From contig NC_057796.1 of assembly GCF_018294505.1 (NCBI RefSeq), positions 187,450,270 to 187,514,269 of the forward strand: a DNA stretch of 64,000 bases, given 5' to 3'. This stretch comes from Triticum aestivum (Eukaryota > Streptophyta > Magnoliopsida > Poales > Poaceae). Positions 10,078 to 22,290 of the stretch are shown here, one piece after another (positions within the stretch are counted from its first letter, which is position 1; every line of letters begins with the position of its first letter). Under the pieces are notes generated by a model. It was not told the DNA's origin and did no database searches. It was given only the letters and a program-made list of their open reading frames with translations. The position numbers and the translations under genes are program-made.

Positions 10078-12752
10078 TGTAGCGACCCGACCTCAAACGG
10101 TCAAGTCTCTGTGCTTCAGTCTCATCCCTGGATCGGTAATGCTGATACACCCAGTACTCGAAGGATTTATAACAGAGTAGCAATCACACACTAACTACAT
10201 CGAATGTCTCCAAAGAGAACTTATTACAGTAAATATGGCTTAAGGCCATCTAAATATGATAACAGCGGAAGGCTTGGAAGATAAAGTGAGTCCATCAACT
10301 CCAACGACATAGCTGAGTGCATGACAAACGACCTAGCGCACCTTACTCCTCGTCTGAAAAGTCTGCAACATGATACGTTGCAGCCCGAAAACGGGTCAGC
10401 ACATGGAATATGCTGGCAATATAACATAGTAGGGCAATGAACAGATAATTGCTATCACTACATGCATATTAGGCTGGTGGAGGCTCTATGGTTATATAGT
10501 TTTGCGAAAAGCCAATTTTTTCCTACAACAAAGGCATAAATTTTATTTAACTATCATGGTGGTTGAAACATCATTGAGAAGGTTCCTCCAACTCAATCCC
10601 AATTAAAGTAATCATTAACAACCCAACAAGTTAATTTAGAGTGATGAGATCAAATCAATAATTCAAGTACCAGATACTCAAGATGTCCGTAACCGGGGAC
10701 ACGGCTAATCATGATTAGTTTATACACTCTGCAGAGGTTTGGGCACTTTTCCCTACAAGACTCGATCTCCTCCATTGGATTTCTCGCACTGCATGGTGTT
10801 TGAGAAACGGATGACCGAGACACAGTCTTTCAGAAGCATTAACTCTAACCCCGGGTAGACAGTACCAACCTACATCCCCTACATCTGCTAGCCTACCACT
10901 GCAAGAGGTCATGCAGCATACTCAACTACGCCAGAGCCCATAATGGCTTGTGGCTGCACACGTAAGTTTCTACCATGAATAATCTTATGATCCCTTTGAG
11001 CCTGGGTGGCGGACCGTAGGATGATCACACGGGTACTCCGGGATATCCTAGGACAACACTGGATTCTCCAGGTGCCCACAAGCAATCCACCCAGATGTTT
11101 ATTAAAGTTGCCACCTTAAGTTGAACCATTAATTAACAAACTCACATCTGTCATGGATACACTCAAACCCAATCCACGTCTACGAGCATAGCATGGCAAT
11201 AAGCATAACGTAGAAGTAACTCCCAAGGGCTTGATAATAAAACAGGTAATAGGTTCTACCTCATCATCTACTTCCCAAACCCACATGTTAAGAGATCCTA
11301 CTCATGCAATGTGTGAGGGTTGTAACTAATGCATAAAAACTGGTAATAAAGGGGTATGATCAATGTGTTACTTGCCTTGCTGACGATCTGCAAATCCTAA
11401 AGACTCGTAGTAGCACGCTTCGCATTCCGGGAATTCTATCGCAAACAAACAATAGCATACATAAGCAACCAAGCAAAGATGCATGGGTAAATCTCAAATA
11501 AGAAGATCTAACCAGAAAGTTCAACTGAAGAACTCTGGTTTGCAAAAAGAATCAAATCAAACGGAGCAACGAAACTCAAACTGCGAAAGAAACAAGATCC
11601 GATTACTAATCTGGACTAAAGTCAAATTTTACAGTACCAAAATCTTGTTCAAGTTGGTTAAACAGAAGGAGGGCTTCGAGAGGAAGACCTAGGCGCTTGT
11701 TTCACCTGATTCCGATAAATAAGCAAAAAGTTAAACTAAAACGAAAATCAGGGCAGAAATCGCGATCGAAAATAATCGTGAAAAACCCTGAAAAGAGAAA
11801 AACTGACGAACAGGCTAACGAACGAACGTTCGCTGTCTGCGGCTAACGGGCGAACAATGTTCGTTAAAATGAACGTACGGACGAACGTCCGCTAAATAAA
11901 TAAACCGACAGAAAAACCAAATCGATCTATTAAAAAACGGATCTAGGGTTTCTAAAAAAACCGAACGAACCAAAAAAACAAACGGGTTTCTCGAGAAAAC
12001 CGGCGGCGGCGGTGGCGCTACCTCCGGCGAGGTTAGCAACGGCGGCGGCGGGGTCGCGGGCGGCGGCGGCGGCTCCGGCGGCGGCGCGGGGCGGCGGGAC
12101 GGCGTCGCGGCGCGGCTAGCGGCGGCGGCGCGCGACTAGGGTTAGGGTTGGGTGCGGCGCGGGCTTCGGTGTGCTGGGCCGGCTCGGGCGGCGCGGCTTA
12201 TAAAGGCCGGCCGGGCGGTGTCCTAGTCGGGCACGGCCCGGTTAGGTCGATTACTTTTTTTAATATTCCAACGCGCAGAAAAATAAAGAAAAGAAATACT
12301 AAACGGACTCCAAAAATCCCTAAATAAATTTTCCCCGTCCTCTAAATATTAGGCGGACAAAGTGAACATTTATTTGGGTTTCTAATGCAATTTTGAAAAA
12401 CACGTATTTTTCCTAATTCGAATAAAATTGCAATAAAATCCAAATAAAATAATTTATTTGATTTTAATATTTTTTTCCTCCAGTATTTCATTTATTCTGG
12501 AGAAGTCATATTATCTCCTCTCATATATTTTGATATGAAATATTTTCAGAGAGAAAAATTAATTAAAACCAAAATGATCCTTGTTTTAATATTTGATAAA
12601 ATGCAAATATGAGAAACGTGAAATCCCCAACTCTCTCCGTGGGTCCTTAAGGTTCTTAGAATTTCGAGGATCGAGAAATGAAATGCAGTAAAATATGATA
12701 TGCATGAATGACCTATGGATAACATTCCAAATTGAAATTTTGGGATGTTACA
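10078..12752 (-). repeat. LTR of G, left copy (2675 bp)
   Basis: Bounded by TGTAGCGACC and GGATGTTACA, with TGTA/TACA inverted ends. It matches 34529-37202 along its whole length. The part from about 11990 to 12240 is very GC-rich (GGC repeats), followed by a TTATAAA-like core, as expected for the promoter and transcribed leader. GC-rich frames there are composition artefacts. Inside the complex this LTR lies between chromodomain-side and leader-side sequence, so it is the shared LTR of a tandem structure. Confidence 0.85.
10363..10383. other. Stem-loop in the G LTR
   Basis: CTGCAAC and GTTGCAG form a 7 bp perfect stem around ATGATAC. The same hairpin recurs at 34814-34834 and 54161-54181. 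Confidence 0.6.
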
Positions 12753-12766
12753 AACCTACCCCTCTT
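12753..12766 (-). promoter_or_regulatory. Polypurine tract of G
   Basis: On the minus strand the bases read AAGAGGGGTAGGTT, directly next to the LTR end at 12752. This is the plus-strand priming site expected at the 3' end of the internal region. Confidence 0.7.
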
Positions 12767-12789
12767 AAGATGAATCTCGTCCTCGAGAT

Positions 12790-14306
12790 TCGGGTTGGCT
12801 AGAAAATAGGTGTAGCTGGTATTTGCGTAGATCATTCTCTCATTCCCAGGTGGCTTCATCCTCGGTATGGTGGCTCCACTGAACTTTGCAAAACTTGATA
12901 ACCTTGCTGTGAGTAGCTCGGCTGGCAAACTCAAGAATCTTGACAGGTTTCTCCTCATATGTCAAATCACTATCCAACTGTATTGCTTCCAGGGGCACTG
13001 TATCTCTCAGAGAAATATCGGCCATCTCGGCATGGCACTTCTTCAACTGGGAAACGTGAAACACATCATGAACTCCTGACAGCCCTTCGGGTAACTCCAA
13101 CTTGTAAGCAACCTCTCCCATGCGTTCCAAAACATGGTACGATCCTACAAATCTTGGGGCTAACTTTCCCTTAAATCCAAAATGCTTAACTCCTCGAAGA
13201 GGTGACACTCGCAGATACGATCTGTCTCCGATTTCATAGACTACCTCCTTGCGTTTCGAGTCTGCATAACTCTTCTGTCGGGACTGAGCTACCTTCAGTC
13301 AATCTCGAATCAGCTTAACCTTCTCTTCGGACTCCTTAATCAAATCCGGTCCAAACAACTGGCGGTCTCCAACTTCATCCCACATCAACGGTGTTCAGCA
13401 TCTTCTTCCATACAGGGCTTCAAACGGTGCCATCTTCAAACTGGCCTGGTAGCTGTTGTTGTACGAGAACTCTGCGTAGGGCAAGTTGTCATCCCAACTA
13501 GATCCATAATCTAGCGCACAAGCTCTCAACATGTCCTCCAGAATCTGATTGACTCTCTCGGTCTGTCCATCTGTCTGCGGATGAAAAGCAGTACTGAACT
13601 CCAGCCTGGTACCCAAAGTCTGGTGCAACTGGTACCAAAACTTTGAAGTAAACTGTGTTCCTCTATCTGAAATGATGGTCCTCGGAACTCCGTGCAGACA
13701 TACGATCCTGGTCATGTATATATTGGCCAACTTTGCACTGGTATAGGTGGTTTTCACTAGGATAAAGTGGGCTACTTTGGTCAAGCGATCCACCACTACC
13801 CAGATAGAATCATATCCCAATCGAGTCCTGGGTAATCCGGTGATAAAATCCATACCAAGCTTATCCCACTTCCATTCGGGTATCGGCATAGGCTGCAGTA
13901 ATCCTGCTGGCTTCTGATGTTCTGCCTTCACTCTCTGACATACATCACATACCGCTACATATATACTCGGCAATATCCTTCTTCATTCCAGTCCACCAGA
14001 AATGCTCCTTCAAGTCCAAATACATCTTGGTGTTTTCGGGGTGTATCGAGTATGGCGAATCATGAGCTTCCTGTAGTATCAACTTCCTGATCTCTGCATT
14101 ATTGGGCACATATACACGGTCCTCAAACCACAAGGTGTCGTGCTCGTCCTCACGAAAACCCTTGGCTTTTCCTTCGCTCATTTTCTCCTTTATTTCAGCA
14201 ATTTCTTTGTCATCCTTTTGAGCTTCTCGAATCTTTTCCAATAATGTTGATTGAACCTCTAATGCTGCAACAAAACCTTTAGGAACTATCTCCAAACATA
14301 GCTCCC
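12790..14306 (-). pseudogene. G polyprotein 3' part: integrase and chromodomain
   Basis: Right to left: CLEIVPKGF at the insertion edge; the integrase zinc-binding region (HPENTKMYLDLKEHFWWTGM, then CDVCQRVK after a frameshift near 13970); the catalytic core with DFITGLP, ISDRGTQF and QTDGQTERVNQ (D, D and E residues present); the GPY-like region; and a C-terminal WSHHTEDEATWE that fits the chromodomain of Tekay/Del-like chromoviruses. Stops occur at 13395-13397 (after GRRC), near 13300 and in the chromodomain. At least the first looks like CGA to TGA. The element is dead. Confidence 0.85.
14302..14306. repeat. CTCCC target copy left of element I
   Basis: These five bases precede the first base of the I LTR. 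The same five bases precede and follow the second I-family LTR (29846-29850 and 31372-31376). Joining G sequence across 29850 and 31377 restores an open frame reading LREs on the G strand, which confirms the 5 bp duplication. Confidence 0.85.
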
Positions 14307-15828
14307 TGATACGTCCATTTTGCATCATGCTTTTATATCGATATTTATTGCATTATGGACTGTTACTACACGTTATGTCACAATACTTATGCCTATTCTC
14401 TCTTATTTACAAGGTTTACATAAGGAGGGAGAATGCCGGCAGCTGGAATTCTGGGCTGGAAAAGGAGCAAATATTAGAGACCTATTCTGCACAACTCCAA
14501 AAGTCCTGAAACTCCATGAAAGTTAATTTTGGAAATAATAAAAAATATTGAGCGGAAGAAGTACGCCAGAGGGGGGCCCATCTGGCCACGAGGGCGGGGG
14601 GCGCGCCCTACCCCCCAGGGCGCGCCCCCTGCCTCGTGGGCCCCCTGTTGGCTCTCCGGTGGCCATCTTCTGCTATATGAGGTCTTTCGTCGAGGAAAAA
14701 ATCATAAGCAACATTTCGGGACGAGACTCCGCCGCCACGAGGCGGAACCTTGGCGGAACCAATCTAGGGCTCCGGCAGAGCTGTTCTGCCGGGGACACTT
14801 CCCTCGGGGAGGGGAGAATCATCGCCATCGTCATCACCTACGCTCCTCTCATCGGGAGAGGGCAATCTCCATCAACATCTTCACCAGCACCATCTCCTCT
14901 CAAAACCCTAGTTCATCTCTTGTATCCAATTCTTGTCTCCATGTCCGGGATTGGTACTAGTAGGTTGCTAGTAGTGTTGATTACTCCTTGTAGTTGATGC
15001 TAGTTGGTTTATTTGGTGGAAGATCATATGTTCAGATCCTATATGCATATTAATACCCCTCTGATTATGAACATTAATATGCTTTGTGAGTAGTTACGTT
15101 TGTTCCTGAGGACATGGGAGAAGTCTTGCTATTAGTAGTCATGTGAATTTGGTATTCGTTCGATATTTTGATGAGATGTATGTCGTCTAGCCTCTAGTGG
15201 TGTTATGTGAACGTCGACTACATAACACTTCACCATTATTTGGGCCTAGAGGAAGGCATTGGGAAGTAATAAGTAGATGATGGGTTGCTAGAGTGACAGA
15301 AGCTTAAACCCTAGTTTATGCGTTGCCTCGTAAGGGGCTGATTTGGATCCATATGTTTCATGCTATGGTTAGGTTTACCTTAATACTTTTGTTGTAGTTG
15401 CGGATGCTTGCAATAGAGGTTAATCATAAGTGGGATGCTTGTTCAAGTAAGAATAGCACCCAAGCACCGGTCCACCCACATATCAAATTATCAATGTACC
15501 GAACGCAAATCATATGAACGTGATGAAAACTAGCTTGACGATAATTCCCATGTGTCGTCGGGAGCGCTTTCCTTTATATAAGAGTTTGTCTAGGCTTGTC
15601 CTTTGCTACAAAAATGATTGGGACACCTTGCTGCACTTTATTTACTTTTGTTACTTGTTGCTCGTTACAAATTATCCTATCACAAAACTATCTGTTACCA
15701 CTTATTTTAGTACTTGCAGAGAATACCTTGCTGAAAACCACTTATCATTTCCTTCTGCTCCTCGTTGGGTTCGACACTCTTACTTATCGAAAGGAATACG
15801 ATAGATCCCCTATACTTGTGGTTCATCA
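14307..15828 (+). repeat. 5' LTR of gypsy element I (1522 bp)
   Basis: Begins TGATACGTCC and ends GGTTCATCA, followed by an 11-base spacer and a primer binding site. Contains a GC palindrome near 14585-14640, a TATA-like CTATATGAGG near 14674, and no gene. Against 29851-31371 I count about 13 substitutions in the first 520 bases. The family resembles Sumaya/Sumana-type Triticeae LTRs from memory, but the name is not certain. Confidence 0.85.
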
Positions 15829-15839
15829 AGACTCTTTTC

Positions 15840-15857
15840 TGGCGCCGTTGCCGGGGA
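15840..15857 (+). promoter_or_regulatory. Primer binding site of I
   Basis: TGGCGCCGTTGCCGGGGA, the tRNA-Asp-type primer site common in Athila-like and other gypsy elements, 11 bases after the LTR end. Confidence 0.8.
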
Positions 15858-15934
15858 GTGAAGCGCCTTTGGTAGGTGGAATTTGGTAAGGAAAAATTTA
15901 TATAGTGTGCTGAAATTTACTGTCACTTGTTACA

Positions 15935-17922
15935 ATGGAAAGTAATCCTCTGAGGGGCTTGTTCGGGGTATCTTCACCCCGACCAGTAGAGCAAAGAGTT
16001 GCTCCTCAACCTACTGAACCTACTGAAAATGAAAATGTTCCCTTTGAAGTTCCTTCAGGTATGTTAGAAATACTGCTAGCTAATCCTTTTCCAGGAGATG
16101 GAACAAAGCATCATGATGAGCACCTAATCTATGTGGATGAAGTTTGTGGATTATTTAAACTTGCAGGTATACCCATGATGTTGTTAAGAAGAAGGTCTTC
16201 CCTTTATCTTTGGAGGGAGATGCATCGACATGGTATAGGCTATGTGATGATACGGGATCATGGAACCATAAACGATTGAAATTGGAATTTCATCAGAAAT
16301 TTTATCCTATGCATCTTGTTCATCGTGATTGCAATTATATATATATATTTTGGCCTCGCGAAGGAGAAAGCATTGCTCAAGCTTGGGGGAGGCTTAAATC
16401 AATGTTATATTCATGCCCCAATCATGAGCTCTCAAGAGAAATAATTCTTCAAAGTTTTTATGCTCGGCTTTCTGATAACAATCGCACCATGCTCGATACT
16501 TCTTGTGCTGGCTCTTTTATGATGAAGACTATTGAATTCAAATGGAATTTATTGGATAGAATTAAACGCAACTCTGAAGATTGGGATCTCGACGAAGGTA
16601 AGGAGTCAGGTATGACCCCTAAGTTTAATTGTGTTAAGTCTTTTATGGATACCGATGTTTTCCGTAAATTTAGCACTAAATATGGACTTGACTCTGAGAT
16701 AGTAGCTTCTTTTTGTGAATCTTTTGCTACTTATGTTGATATCCCCAAGGAGAAGTGGTTTAAATATCATCCTCCCATAGAATTAAAAGTAGCTGCACCT
16801 ACTAAAGTTGAAGAAAGGACTATAACTTATAATGATCCTGTTGTTCCTACTTCTTATGTTGAGAAACCACCTTTCCCCGTTAGGATAAAGGATCATGCTA
16901 AATCTTCAACTGTGGTTCGTAAAAGCAATATTAGAACTTATACACCTTCTGAGCAAGTTAAAGTTGAACCTAATATTGCTATTGTTAAAGATCTCTTGGC
17001 TGATAATATTGATGGGCATGTTATTTATTTCTGCGGTGAAACTGCTAGAATTGCCAAACCTTGTGCTAAAGATAAACATAGACCTGTGGTAGGCATGCCT
17101 GTTATTTCTGTTAAAATAGGAGATCATTGTTATCATGGCTTATGTGATATGGGTGCTAGTGTTAGTGCAATACCTTATGGCTTATACAAAGAAATTATGC
17201 ATGACATTGCACCTGCTGAGATAGAAGATATTGATCTTACCATCAAACTTGCCAATAGAGATACTATTTCACCAATGGGGATTGTAAGAGATGTTGAAGT
17301 CTTGTGTGGGAAAACTAAATACCCTGCTGATTTTCTTGTTCTTGGTTCCCCACAAGATAGCTTTTGTCCCATTATTTTTGGTAGACCCTTCTTGAACACC
17401 GTCAATGCTAGGATAGACTGTGAAAAGGATGTTGTTACTATAGGCTTGGGTGATATGTCTCATGAGTTTAATTTCTCTAAATTTAGTAAACAACACCGTG
17501 AAGAAGAATTGCCTAGTAAGGATGAAATTATTGGTCTTCCTTCTATTCCCGTACCTCCTAGTGATCCTTTAGAACAATATTTGCTAGACCATGAAAATGA
17601 TATGTTTATGAATGAAAGAAGGGAAATAGATGAAGTATTCTTTAAACGGGAACCCATCCTGAAACACAATTTTCCTGTTGAAATCTTAGGGGATCCTCCT
17701 CCACCCATGGGTGATCCCGTGTTTGAGCTTAACCCGTTGCCTGATACTCTTAAATATGCTTATCTTGATGAAAAGAAGATATATCCTGTTATTATTAGTG
17801 CTAACCTTTCAGAGCATGAAGAAGAGAGATTATTGAAAACCCTGAAGAAGCACCATGCTGCCATTGGATATACTCTTGATGATCTTAGGGCATTAGTCCC
17901 ACTCTATGTCAACATAAAGTAA
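15935..17922 (+). pseudogene. Element I gag and aspartic protease
   Basis: Starts at ATG 15935 (MESNPLRGLFG). A one-base shift near 16180 moves the frame, after which 16210-17922 is open for 570 codons. The gag core follows (EGDASTWYRL, WGRLKSML). No clear CCHC knuckle is left: CGETARIAKPCAKDKH is only a remnant. The protease lies at about residues 300-420 of the long frame, with GLCDMGASVSAIP (catalytic Asp kept) and IIFGRPFLNT. The frame ends in a shift at about 17900, just where the RT region should begin. Confidence 0.85.
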
Positions 17923-18205
17923 ATTTGGAAGAAGATGCCAAACCAGTTGTTGATCATCAACGACGGCTGAATCCTAAAATGAAGGAAGTGGTAAGAAAAG
18001 AAATACTAAAGCTCCTTGAGGCAGGTATAATTTATCCCGTTGCTGATAGTCAGTGGGTAAGTCCTGTCCATTGTGTCCCTAAGAAGGGAGGTATTGCTAT
18101 CGTTCCTAATGATAAACATGATTGATTCCGCAAAGAATTATTACAGGATATAGGATGGTAATTGATTTCCGCAAATTAAATAAGGCTAGTAAGAAAGATC
18201 ATTAC
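17895..18205 (+). pseudogene. Element I reverse transcriptase, N-terminal part
   Basis: In shifted frames: VNLEEDAKPVVDHQRRLNP, then LEAGIIYPVADSQWVSPVH, then, after another one-base loss near 18120, RMVIDFRKLNKASKKDHY. These are the RT fingers motifs of gypsy elements. The last codon (TAC, Tyr) falls in the ATTAC target copy of element K, and the sequence resumes at 24795 with PLPFIDQMLERL. Confidence 0.85.
18201..18205. repeat. Target duplication ATTAC of element K (left copy)
   Basis: ATTAC here and at 24795-24799. Removing K and one copy restores the RT frame through KDHY-PLPF, which confirms the insertion boundaries. Confidence 0.95.
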
Positions 18206-18844
18206 TTTCGGGGATATACCCCACGGTATGACCCGGCCGGACTTGGCGACTCACCAGAGACCTGGCTAGAGCTTGGCGACTCACTGGTGATCCGCCTAAA
18301 CATGGCGATTCACAGGTAACCCGCCTGGACATTGTGACTCACTGGAGACCCGTCACTGGATCAAACGGACGACAAGGCCCAAGGCCCAGCAGGCTGGCTT
18401 ATACTCCGGTGGGTCGGCTTAAGGAGAAAGGGATGACAAATATTTCCTTTACGAGGGAGCAAGACCCGGACTTGTATTCAACTTGTAAGAAAAGATAGAC
18501 TAGTCCTAGTCCTACTAGGACTCCGCATGTAACCCGCCCCTCTAACTTATATAAGGAGGGGCAAGGCACCCCAAAGAGGGACAAGGAACAAGAAACAATC
18601 TCTAGGGCTAGACACAAAGAGCCGGCCAAGCCGGCGACTCACTCATGATCATAATGAGACCTAGCCACAAACAGCATGTAGGGTTATTACCGGATGATGT
18701 TTCCTGGGGCCCGAAGCTGTCTAAATCCTTGTCTTGTGTTGCATCTCTCGATTCCGCCCAACCCCTCTGAAGCTACCGCATAGATGCATTGGCCTCGCGA
18801 CTAAGTCCTCACACTAGGACATCTGCCGTGACAATTCCACGACA
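18206..18844 (+). repeat. 5' LTR of K (639 bp)
   Basis: Aligned end to end with 24156-24794. The first bases are TTTCGGGG where the 3' LTR has TGTCGGGG, so the canonical TG start has mutated. Ends ...CCACGACA. The text 'gacttggcgactca' recurs within the first 100 bases. Confidence 0.95.
18548..18555 (+). promoter_or_regulatory. TATA box in the K LTR
   Basis: TATATAAG, preceded 26-47 bases upstream by the palindrome-rich TAGTCCTAGTCCTACTAGGA. The same arrangement is in the 3' LTR at about 24498. Confidence 0.65.
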
Positions 18845-18845
18845 G

Positions 18846-18863
18846 TTGGCGCCCACCATGGGG
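18846..18863 (+). promoter_or_regulatory. Primer binding site of K
   Basis: TTGGCGCCCACCATGGGG starts two bases after the LTR. It differs from the primer site of element I, so K is unlikely to derive from I. Confidence 0.75.
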
Positions 18864-21590
18864 CTCGCGCACGATGGTGCTGAGTTCTTAGAGGGATCTC
18901 TCCCAGGGATCAAGGAGTTCGCAATTTTCTGGCTGAACAAGAGTCGGCGTGGAAAAAATTCATATCTACTATGAGTTCATCGGTCAAGATTGAAGAAGTA
19001 TTCAGCAGTGGCATATGTAAGATTGAGTTAAGGGAATTTAGGGTTTTGCGTTCTTCTGGAAGTCACCGATGCAATGCGATCCGTCGAATCCGATTAGAGG
19101 ATGAATTATTTACGGCCGCAGTCGCGTGCCGCCAAGACCATCAATTTTCCCGAAGTCTTTTTTGTTGATTAGACACAGTTCCAATACCTGAAGGAATCAA
19201 CCGGTGCTGTTACTACTACTCCCAGCGTGGAAACCAAAGGCAACAGCGGCGGAAGCTGCGGATCAAGTGAAAAGTACAGACAATGGCATTGTTTCCATCA
19301 CATCAAGCATCAGGCCCAATGGTTTCAAATATAGTACTAGTATATCTTCGACTAGTACATCACCAGAAGCCAAATCGGTTTTTCTTTAGTCAACTCCGAT
19401 TGCTACATGCATACAAGGAATCTACTAGGAGGTTAATTTAAGAATTAAGGAAGGAAAATTTACTAGGTGGGTTTAGCACGTGAATACCAAGGGAAAGGAG
19501 ATCAGAGGCAAACTAGCAGCTGGCTGACGCTGTTGCCTTTTGAAGAAAAAGAGAGAGACGCAGATTAGGACTCGGCCTCGGTCGTCGTTCGGAGCTGCCT
19601 GCTTCATCTTGCTCCACCGCTGTTGGATTCGCCTCCACTATTTTTGCCGCAGCCGCCCGCCTGCCGCGGTGGCAATCTTTTTTACGGTTAATCAAGCCTC
19701 ACCTGACCCGGCTTCCCATCTATTGCTGGGCCGCCCGGTTTGCCTCGGCCAACGACCCGCCGGTGCGCCTTTGCTGCTGTACTCCGGCTCTGGCTCGTTT
19801 CTGCCATCGGAGCCGCCGTTTCTACGACCTGGACTCTGCATGGTTGCTGACGCAGCACGGCTTCTGCTATGGTTCTGCTTGGCTTCGCCGGTCCGACCTG
19901 CGTGGCCGTGAATCTTCAAACCGCTGACTCGGACACAACTCTTGAACCCGCCGCGCCGGGTCGCCCCGTTTTCAACGCCGGGCTCCACTGGTTTCACCAC
20001 ACCTCGAGCCGCCGTCCGTTTGCGAGTTGCCTCCACACGTCCGAGCGGCTCGGGTTTCCATGCTCCTCCTGCCGATTCACCGGCGTCGCCACGGGTCGTC
20101 GTCTTTTGCCCTGGGGTGCTGCGGGTCGATTGCACCTCTACTATCGTCAGCTGCACGTCTACAGGCCTCCTTAGCTACAGCTGCGCCTTTGAGCCGCCGC
20201 AGTCGTGATCTGGCTTGCTCCGGCCAGCGCCGGCTCACTGCTGCTGCTTCCGCTGGCTGCTCCCGTACCGGTTCACCTCTGCAAGCATCACCTTTGAGCC
20301 GTCGCACCGGCAAGGGCGAGCTGCAGTTTCGGTATGTTCTTTTAAGATGTCAACACCTTTTACTCCAATGTCAACGTCAAAAGCACCAGTCAATCATACT
20401 GTCAAAGAGATGTAGACAATAGACTGAATCAAACACTGGCAATGTGGGAAAGAGAGTGCCTGCAGCCACGGGAGAACCCGAGCACCTCCTTTCAGCTAGA
20501 CTACAGCAGTATTGCCATGCAACCCGCTGAACATGACATCATGGATTGGACAAGTACGAGGAGCTGGTTGAATTTGCCTGCTGAGTTATCAATAGATATG
20601 AAATATACAAGACCCTTTGACATCATGGATTGGAGAAGGCAGCAAAGAGACCAACTACGTACTAGTGCACTACTAGTATATACACATATTATTCCTATGG
20701 GTGTCACATCAAACAAAGAAACGAGATTGCAAGTCTATAATTGTTGGAATATGGCGTTCACCCAACAGAACATCAGGTGATATCTTTCCTCTGCATTATA
20801 TCAGCATACTAATTCGTCTGAGATCAATTACTCTGGTCTATGCTATTTTTTCGCAGGACCACTATTTCTTACAAAGGTGTCGCATAAAGGGTGCGTGCCA
20901 GCATTATATGTGCAAGTCGCCATCCCCGTTACATCCGCACGTGTAACTGACTTATCGTCCGCGTCCACGTTTGTCTCACCCGGGTCCGGGCCGTTCCCAA
21001 CGTTGTGGCTGTCTCTTGTGACCGCACTGGCTTACAATGCCACAGACGACTCGCCCCTCTGCTCTTGTGGCCAGTTCACGCATCCGCGCCGGCTTACAAC
21101 GAGGAGGACAACTTACCCGTCCGTGCTGGCTTACAACGCCGCGACCGACTCATCTGTCTACTCTCGCAGCCAGCTCATCCATGATTGATTTCAGCTTCAC
21201 CATGGTGATCAACTCCGCGGTGGATAATTACTGCCTGACATATCAGGTGAAATCTATCCAGTATATTTTTATAATATATATTGCTTTTCTTTAAAAGAAC
21301 AATTACTCTTGCTTGCAAGTTCTCCAATGCAGGACAGGTTATATCACTGAGCTGTTGACTGACTCATACCGGTTTATATCACGGTCAAATATGGAGAATC
21401 TCAAGACAACTCCTTGAGTCGCCTTGAGACTCGGGGGCTACGATGACATGACTCAGTAAATGATGGCCAATTTAAAGCAGATTCAAGAACTCCGGATGAT
21501 TGGAGGGGAAAATAACCCGGCCCCGGAGGCTACTGCCTTATTGGCAAATATTTAAAGGCCGTCAGAAAATTTCCGGCTTAAAAAGGAGGA
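18864..21590 (+). other. K interior, 5' half, non-coding
   Basis: Bases 19540-20420 are GC-rich and open in several frames on both strands without any conserved motif, the pattern of composition, not coding. Around 21020-21150 the phrase GGCTTACAA(T/C)GC recurs three times. The first GGGGGCTA block is at 21427. Nothing here resembles gag, protease, RT or integrase. Confidence 0.6.
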
Positions 21591-21592
21591 TT

Positions 21593-21712
21593 CCGGTTCA
21601 AAATCCGGTTCAAGGGAAATTTATTTACCACAAAGTTTTGAAGCTCCAAAATCCGGTTCAAAATCCGGTTCAAGGTAAATTTGTCTATCACAAAGGTTTG
21701 AAACTCTCAATA
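21593..21712 (+). repeat. Two-copy repeat of about 60 bp in K
   Basis: The block TCCGGTTCAAAATCCGGTTC, AAGG(G/T)AAATTT and CACAAAG(T/G)TTTGAA occurs twice in tandem (from 21593 and from 21651). Within each copy the TCCGGTTCAA phrase is itself doubled. Confidence 0.8.
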
Positions 21713-21844
21713 TTCGGTTTTTTCGGTTCAAAAAGAATTTATCTCTCGCAAAGTTCGAGTTCTCAGGAAAAATTAAAGGGAGCAAAAAGAGTCTGTTACA
21801 AAGCACAACCCAAACATAGGTACCCTGCTTTAATGACCATTGGG

Positions 21845-22290
21845 AGCTGATCGTATTCGAATTTAGCTTAACCCTTTTGGTGTGACCCTGATCGTATTCG
21901 AATCAGAGTCGTTAAATATTCTCATGATCACTAGGGGGCTTCCTGTTCAAACATAGGTCGTATTCGAACCAAAGAGAACATAGCTGTCGGTACCCTCTTG
22001 ATCGGCACACTGCCGAGCTCACTAGGGGGCTTCTTGATCGTATTCGAATCATAGTTCAACCCCTTTTGGGAACCGACGTGGATCGTATTCGAATCAGCGT
22101 CGTTAAACAACTCTCAAGGTCATTTGGGGGCTTCCTGTTCAAACACAGGTCGTATTCGAACCAAAGAGACCATAGCTGTCGGTACCCTCTTGATCGGCAA
22201 CGCCAAAGCCACTGGGGGCTATATGATCGTATACGAATCTTAGCTTAACCCCTTTGGGACGGTTTTCTGATCGTATTCGAATCAGGAGCC
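21845..22290 (+). repeat. Higher-order array of TCGTATTCGAA motifs in K
   Basis: TCGTATTCGAA (one copy TCGTATACGAA) occurs at about 21851, 21890, 21958, 22038, 22082, 22150, 22226 and 22269. Equivalent members are 186-192 bp apart (21890/22082, 21958/22150, 22038/22226), so about 2.3 units of a 190 bp repeat are present. Each unit also contains CATAGCTGTCGGTACCCTC and a GGGGGCT block. Confidence 0.85.

Noticed and set aside
19540..20422. Several GC-rich ORFs in K as captured genes
   Set aside because: They are open in several frames on both strands without splice signals or motifs; a capture cannot be excluded but is not supported.
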